11,577 nt of DNA from an uncultured Lachnospiraceae bacterium (GTDB taxonomy: Bacteria > Bacillota_A > Clostridia > Lachnospirales > Lachnospiraceae). The position numbers and the translations under genes were made by a program. Where the stretch lies: the NCBI GenBank assembly GCA_910587495.1, contig CAJUMT010000106.1:1-11577 (forward strand), in the 5' to 3' direction. Below, piece after piece: positions 7,936 through 11,577 of this stretch. The notes beneath the pieces were generated by a model. That model had not been told where the DNA came from, searched no databases, and saw nothing but the letters and a program-made list of their open reading frames with translations. Position 1 is the first letter of the stretch. Each line of letters begins with the position of its first letter.

Positions 7936-8392
7936 TGGACGGCACCGCCTTTTCAAGCGCCTGAGCCGCGGCGGTTCGGATCGCGGTAGAACTGAACGTC
8001 GCGCCGCTTATCAGGTCCACTTCGGCGCTCCCGGCTTCTAACATCGCATGAATCAGATCTTTTGCCATGGAAAGATAGGCATTGTCCTCTCCCTTTGCCT
8101 CGACGACCTGTATGTCTTTTAAGCTTCCGTCCTCAATGGTAACTTCCACTTTCACAGCTCCCCCGAACCCCTGGGCCTCGCCTTCATAGACGCCGTCCCG
8201 CATCAACAGGGCATCTTTGCCGTCTTGCTGTTCGTCGGTTTTTTCCTCCGTCCGCGCCCTGGCGCTCTCAAGTTCCGCCGTCAGCTCCAGTATCTTTTCA
8301 TCCTTTTGTCTGGCTTCCAAAACGTGATTATAGTTAAGCAGGATTCCGCCAATCATAAGAACGCTTACCAGCTTGATCCAAAAATCTTTCAT
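7928..8392 (-). CDS. Membrane-anchored single FMN-binding domain protein (RnfG/PplA-like domain)
   Basis: This is a 154-residue protein with an N-terminal membrane segment (about 5-21), a charged, probably coiled segment (26-52) and one FMN_bind domain (about 65-147). The covalent flavin site is DLISGATFSS (126-135). By family knowledge ApbE esterifies FMN to the threonine of SGAT, here T132. The anchor would place one flavin close to the outer face of the membrane, between the 4Fe-4S protein and the five-flavin protein. The start codon overlaps the upstream stop (ATGA at 8389-8392) and has GGAGGA 8 nt upstream, inside the preceding gene. The 3' end overlaps the 4Fe-4S gene by 8 nt. Such overlaps suggest fixed stoichiometry. 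Confidence 0.92.
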   Translation of the reverse strand: MKDFWIKLVSVLMIGGILLNYNHVLEARQKDEKILELTAELESARARTEEKTDEQQDGKDALLMRDGVYEGEAQGFGGAVKVEVTIEDGSLKDIQVVEAKGEDNAYLSMAKDLIHAMLEAGSAEVDLISGATFSSTAIRTAAAQALEKAVPSNE

Positions 8393-10347
8393 TGTCCGAT
8401 TCCTCCCGGCTGTATCTTCGCTTTCTCAAGCGCATTCTGGCACGCTTCTATCATAGCCTTGGAAGAACAGGTCGCCCCGGATACGCTGTCGATTCCTTCC
8501 GGAACCCCTTTTTCAACAATCTGTTTTACAATACCCGGGTATTTTGAAGTTCCGTTTGCCGCCTGGTTGATATAAGACGTATTGCCGGAATCTCCGTCCC
8601 CTTTTATATTTGTAACAGATATAATTTTATCAGCTTCCACAGTGACCGTCACAGACAGGTTATAATCATCGAAATCATAGTATTCATCCGAGCCGTACAG
8701 GTCAAAGCAGACTGCGGAGCTTTCATAGATTCCGTTAGTGTAAACCACACCTTGCTTATCGTCTTTGTCACCCGGGTCGTCACCGCTGCCTGGATCGTCG
8801 CCGTTTCCCGGGTCGTCGTCTCCGCCCGGATTGTCACCGCTGCCCGGATCATCACCGCTTCCCGGGTCTTTGCTTCCGCCCTCCGCTGCCTTTTGGGCTT
8901 TTGCAAGGGCGTCTTTGACCGCGTCAAGGATGCCTCTGGAACTAAAGGTCGCCCCGCTTACCAGATCTACTTCCACGCTCTGAGTCTCCACGATTTTTGC
9001 CGCCACTTCTTTAGCCCTGCTTAAAAAAGTATCATCATCCGAAGCCTGGGTTATAAGGATCGCCTTCGCCGTCTCATCCTGGATAATCAAAGCCACCGTA
9101 ATATCTCCCTGAAACCCTTCTCCTGTTCCATAATAAATACCTTCCGGATATGGCATCTTTCCTGTCGGCACAGATGGCTGTGTAGTATCTCCCGTGGCTT
9201 TTCCCGCTTTTTTGAGGGCGTCCCGTACCGCCAGAATGATTCCCTGGGAACTATAGGTCGCTCCAGAGACTGTATCCACATTGGTAGTCTGTCTGGAAAT
9301 CATGCGGGTGATCACTTTCTTTGCCTTATTTATAAAGCTGCTGCCGTCATGATGGCTTAAGATTTTAATAGAAGACATTTTTCCCTGGGCGATGGTCACG
9401 CTTACTTTGATCGTTCCGCCGAACCCTTTTCCTGATCCTGTATAGGTTCCATCCCTCCAGGCGTCCGGTTCGTCTATCTCGTCCAGTTCTTCTGGTTCTC
9501 CTTTTTCTTCTTCCTCCTCGCCGGTCTTTCCGTCGTCCGTCGCGCCGGTCAGCGCGTTTCTGACTGCCCGCAGGATACCTCTGGAACTGTACGTCGCACC
9601 AGAAACCGTATCCACGTTCAGGCTCTGCTGCGCGATAATACGGTCAATCACCGCCTTCGCCTGGGAAAGATACGAAGCGCCTTCGCCCGGAGCGCTCTGT
9701 ATCTCAACAGAAACGATCTTTCCGTCCCTGACGGTCACCGCCACTTTAATCTGACCGCCAAATCCCGTTCCGCTTCCATAATACACACCGTCTTTCCAGG
9801 AGCCGGTCTCTTCCACCTGCTCCAACGCCTCAGATTCGGGTTCCTCCTTTGCAGCCACCGTCCGACCGTCGTCTTTTTCACCGGTCAGGGCATTTTTTAC
9901 CGCCCGCAAAATACCTCTGGAACTGTACGTCGCACCAGAAACCGTATCCACGTCCAGGCTCTGCCGCTCCATGATCCGGTCAATTATACTTTTAGCCCGG
10001 TTGAAAAATACCTGGTCTTCCGCTTCTGCTTTCAGCACCTCTATAGACGCGATCTGTCTGTCCTTGACCGTCACAGCCACGGTAATACTGCCCGCGTATC
10101 CCGTCCCTATTCCCTGGTATACGCCGTCCGCCAGATCAAACTCGCCCTTTATGATCTCTTCTAATTCTTCTTCCTGGTTTCCTTCTGCTGTTCCTTCCGC
10201 CGCTTCTTTTGCAAGCGCCTCATCCTTCGGCGTTTCCGCCGCGTAGACCGGCGCCTGATATTTGCTTAAAGAAATCCCCATACAAAGCGCTACCAGAACC
10301 GCGCCTGATACAGGCGCATAAGGCTTTAACTTCTCCAAATATTTCAT
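8389..10347 (-). CDS. Exported protein with five FMN-binding domains (multiflavin electron carrier)
   Basis: This is a 652-residue protein with an N-terminal signal or anchor (hydrophobic about 12-26; AAE near 36-38 could be a cleavage site). Five FMN_bind domains lie at about 72-154, 184-266, 297-378, 400-481 and 536-642. Each carries a complete ApbE target motif: DTVSGAT (T140, T252, T364), DLVSGAT (T467) and DSVSGAT (T626), so up to five covalent FMNs are expected. Domains 1-4 are joined by acidic, Glu-rich or Thr/Pro linkers. A Gly/Asp/Pro-rich stretch (492-532) precedes the divergent fifth domain. PplA of Listeria, the known extracellular flavin carrier, has two such domains, so this is an expanded version. 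It lies 32 bp after apbE with an AGGGA site just before the ATG. A surface electron relay is well supported; the final acceptor is unknown. Confidence 0.93.
   Translation of the reverse strand: MKYLEKLKPYAPVSGAVLVALCMGISLSKYQAPVYAAETPKDEALAKEAAEGTAEGNQEEELEEIIKGEFDLADGVYQGIGTGYAGSITVAVTVKDRQIASIEVLKAEAEDQVFFNRAKSIIDRIMERQSLDVDTVSGATYSSRGILRAVKNALTGEKDDGRTVAAKEEPESEALEQVEETGSWKDGVYYGSGTGFGGQIKVAVTVRDGKIVSVEIQSAPGEGASYLSQAKAVIDRIIAQQSLNVDTVSGATYSSRGILRAVRNALTGATDDGKTGEEEEEKGEPEELDEIDEPDAWRDGTYTGSGKGFGGTIKVSVTIAQGKMSSIKILSHHDGSSFINKAKKVITRMISRQTTNVDTVSGATYSSQGIILAVRDALKKAGKATGDTTQPSVPTGKMPYPEGIYYGTGEGFQGDITVALIIQDETAKAILITQASDDDTFLSRAKEVAAKIVETQSVEVDLVSGATFSSRGILDAVKDALAKAQKAAEGGSKDPGSGDDPGSGDNPGGDDDPGNGDDPGSGDDPGDKDDKQGVVYTNGIYESSAVCFDLYGSDEYYDFDDYNLSVTVTVEADKIISVTNIKGDGDSGNTSYINQAANGTSKYPGIVKQIVEKGVPEGIDSVSGATCSSKAMIEACQNALEKAKIQPGGIGQ
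8422..10134 (-). repeat. Five tandem FMN-binding domain coding units
   Basis: The units lie at 9886-10134, 9550-9798, 9214-9459, 8905-9150 and 8422-8742. Units 1-3 are most alike. A 43-nt stretch covering the flavin motif is identical at 9575-9617 and 9911-9953, exactly 336 bp (112 codons) apart, showing a recent duplication or gene conversion between units 1 and 2. Unit 5 is longer, has an inserted acidic Tyr/Asp segment (about 551-562) and contains cysteines (547, 627, 636). Confidence 0.9.
8752..8874 (-). repeat. Gly-Asp-Pro-rich linker with short tandem DNA repeats
   Basis: Residues about 492-532 of the five-flavin protein consist of imperfect DPGSGD / DPGNGD repeats, encoded by degenerate 18-bp DNA units such as CCCGGGTCGTCACCGCTG. 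It would act as a flexible, acidic spacer between flavin domain 4 and domain 5. Repeats of this sort readily change in number between strains. Confidence 0.8.
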
Positions 10348-10379
10348 CTTTCCCTGCCGCTCCCTTAATTCCTTTACGA

Positions 10380-11414
10380 TTATTCTATCACCCGGACTTC
10401 ATAGTCCGATGTAAAGCTGTCCTTTAACCCTTCTGTCACATACAAATCCCCTTCCTCCGTCATCAGCACCGCCTCAAACTCGTCTTTGTGTTCTCTCCAA
10501 TATTCGCCTGCCCGGTCAAGCCCCATAATAAAAAGGGAAGTCGAAAGCCCGTCTGCAAGTGTACCGTCCGCGCTTACAATAGTAACGGATACAAGCCCGC
10601 TGTCCGCCGGATAGCCTGTACGCGGGTCAATGATATGGTGATACACCGTCCCGTCCTGCTCAAAATACCGCTCATAGGCTCCGGAAGTAATGACCGCCCT
10701 ATCTTTGACGCTTAAAATCCCCACATACCCTTCCGGATCTTCCGGGTCTTTCACCGCCACACGCCACAGGCTCCCGTCCGGTTTGCTGCCAATCACCTGC
10801 ACATTTCCGCCCAGATTCACAAGTCCGCTTGCAATACCGCATTCCCTGAAAATATCCATGATTCTGGCGGAAGTATAGCCTTTCGCAATTCCGCCCAGGT
10901 CTATCTGCATCCCTTCTTCTAGGGAAATCCGGCTGTTTTCTTCGTCAAACTCGATCCCGGACGCATCCACATGATCTAAAAGCTCTTCAATCACTTCCGG
11001 CGACGGCACTCTGTAATTCTGATCCGTAAAGCCCCAGGCTTCCATCACCGGATAAACCGCTATATCAAAGACGCCGCCGGTACTGTCATAAAGCTCCAGC
11101 GCCCGTTCTATGAGACATTTTGTATCTGCGGACATCGTACCCACTTTATCTTTGTTGATTCTGTACACCTCGCTGCCTGTATCGCCTGTGGACAAAAGAC
11201 CGTCCAGCCTTTTGATTTCCTCCTCGGCCATCTCTACGGCTTTGGCGGCTTCCGACCCGTAAGCCGTAACCGTCATATAGGTATCCATCGCAAAAATATC
11301 CCTGCTCTCTTCTTTCAAACCTTCTGTCTGTACGCGTTCTTTTACGTTTCCGCATCCAGCCACAGTCGCCGCTAACACTGCGCAGATTCCAAGCACCAGG
11401 TTCCGTTTGTACAT
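10380..11414 (-). CDS. apbE: FAD:protein FMN transferase (ApbE), lipoprotein
   Basis: This flavin transferase splits FAD and attaches FMN by a phosphoester bond to the threonine of DxxSGAT motifs in exported proteins. The mature lipoprotein acts outside the membrane. The 344-residue product has a lipoprotein signal with lipobox VAGC (C21) and the family landmarks: MDTYMT (43-48), FDIAVYP (116-122), DLGGIAKGY (172-180), NLGGNV (200-205), TSGAYERY (243-250), HIIDPRTGYPA (260-270) and DGTLAD (283-288). Asp284 and Asp288 are in the metal-binding region. The length is normal. I chose ATG 11412-11414, with GAGGTG 9 nt upstream. A longer frame from a TTG at 11435 would lie within the 5' leader without a ribosome site. 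Its six likely substrates are in the next two genes. It leads the operon and is probably controlled by the palindrome upstream. Confidence 0.97.
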   Translation of the reverse strand: MYKRNLVLGICAVLAATVAGCGNVKERVQTEGLKEESRDIFAMDTYMTVTAYGSEAAKAVEMAEEEIKRLDGLLSTGDTGSEVYRINKDKVGTMSADTKCLIERALELYDSTGGVFDIAVYPVMEAWGFTDQNYRVPSPEVIEELLDHVDASGIEFDEENSRISLEEGMQIDLGGIAKGYTSARIMDIFRECGIASGLVNLGGNVQVIGSKPDGSLWRVAVKDPEDPEGYVGILSVKDRAVITSGAYERYFEQDGTVYHHIIDPRTGYPADSGLVSVTIVSADGTLADGLSTSLFIMGLDRAGEYWREHKDEFEAVLMTEEGDLYVTEGLKDSFTSDYEVRVIE

Positions 11415-11436
11415 CTTTTTATTCACCTCTTCCAAC

Positions 11437-11470
11437 GCAAAATAGGTTAGTTAAGACTAACCTATTTTGC
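11437..11470. promoter_or_regulatory. Perfect 15-bp palindromic operator at the apbE transcription start
   Basis: GCAAAATAGGTTAGT (11437-11451) and ACTAACCTATTTTGC (11456-11470) are exact reverse complements around a TAAG spacer. The site begins 6 nt after the -10 box, at the predicted start of transcription, which is ideal for a repressor. The arms contain TAGGTTAG/CTAACCTA, like DtxR/IdeR half-sites (consensus TTAGGTTAGSCTAACCTAA), but spaced by 6 bp instead of 1. In RNA it would also form a stem at the very 5' end, which might protect the mRNA. The core recurs before the surface-protein gene at 6638-6653. Confidence 0.82.
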
Positions 11471-11476
11471 AAACAA

Positions 11477-11505
11477 AATATACCATATTTTTTCCATTAT
11501 GTCAA
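11477..11505 (-). promoter_or_regulatory. Strong sigma-A promoter of the apbE flavin operon
   Basis: On the minus strand a perfect TTGACA (11500-11505) lies 17 nt upstream of TATATT (11477-11482), with TGG just before the -10 box (extended -10). The spacer is A-rich. Start of transcription is expected near 11470. This near-consensus promoter would be strong unless repressed, which fits the overlapping palindrome just downstream. Confidence 0.88.
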
Positions 11506-11577
11506 TATGCCTATATGATAAATCACGACAAACGCATGAACGCATCCATCCCCCTGAATCGTTCCATTCTGGCTTTT

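Noticed and set aside
8752..8874. CRISPR-like short repeats
   Set aside because: The repeats are in frame, encode a Gly/Asp/Pro linker and have no unique spacers between them.
11415..11435. Longer ApbE starting at TTG 11435
   Set aside because: The TTG has no ribosome site, and the frame between it and the ATG contains the GAGGTG ribosome site itself. The ATG at 11414 gives a normal lipoprotein signal.
11498..11577. Short open frames at the right edge: minus-strand frame ending in ERFRGMDAFMRLS with stop at 11523-11525, and plus-strand frame from ATG 11516 running off the edge
   Set aside because: Fewer than 25 codons are visible for either, there is no ribosome site for the plus-strand ATG, and no family is recognisable. 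The minus-strand frame could be the tail of an upstream gene, but this cannot be supported.
11415..11577. FMN riboswitch before apbE
   Set aside because: The leader is only about 56 nt from the predicted start and contains just the palindrome and ribosome site, far too short for an FMN riboswitch.

Overview
The window looks like chromosomal DNA from a Gram-positive anaerobic Firmicute, most likely a gut clostridium of the Lachnospiraceae type. This rests on strong AGGAGG ribosome sites, sigma-A promoters, moderate G+C with AT-rich promoters, Clostridia-style surface repeats and a flavinylated redox operon. The genus cannot be fixed from the sequence alone. All real genes lie on the minus strand, so transcription runs from high to low coordinates.

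Right to left: a very good promoter (TTGACA-17-TATATT) fires into a perfect 15-bp palindrome at the predicted transcription start (11437-11470). Then come five tightly packed genes: an ApbE flavin transferase lipoprotein (10380-11414), an exported protein with five FMN-binding domains (8389-10347), a small membrane-anchored protein with one FMN-binding domain (7928-8392), a polytopic NapH/NosR-like 4Fe-4S protein (7090-7935) and a NusG-domain-II protein (6695-7087). The last four are joined by ATGA-type overlaps or gaps of at most 2 nt. Together they read as a membrane-to-surface electron wire: the iron-sulfur protein takes electrons in the membrane, the one-flavin protein passes them outward, and the five-flavin protein spreads them outside. 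ApbE installs FMN on six SGAT motifs.

After a 97-bp gap follows a 1643-residue secreted protein (1666-6597). It has three ~430-residue units resembling the Treponema Tp47 antigen, each ending in a segment like the Shr heme-interacting (HID) domain, followed by Ig/MBG-like repeats. Its promoter region carries GTTAG-N6-CTAAC, the same core as the palindrome in front of apbE, so the two transcription units are probably one regulon. The half-sites resemble DtxR/IdeR half-sites, which hints at iron control. Each unit also carries DAFTSAT, close to the ApbE target DxxSGAT. My working hypothesis is a metal-regulated extracellular flavin reductase coupled to a surface iron- or heme-binding protein. 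The function is inference.

A long hairpin (1566-1616) closes this region. Beyond it lies an unrelated single gene for an AAA ATPase with a DUF4143 C-terminus (139-1434), with its own promoter. The outer 138 bp on the left and about 70 bp on the right hold no supportable gene.
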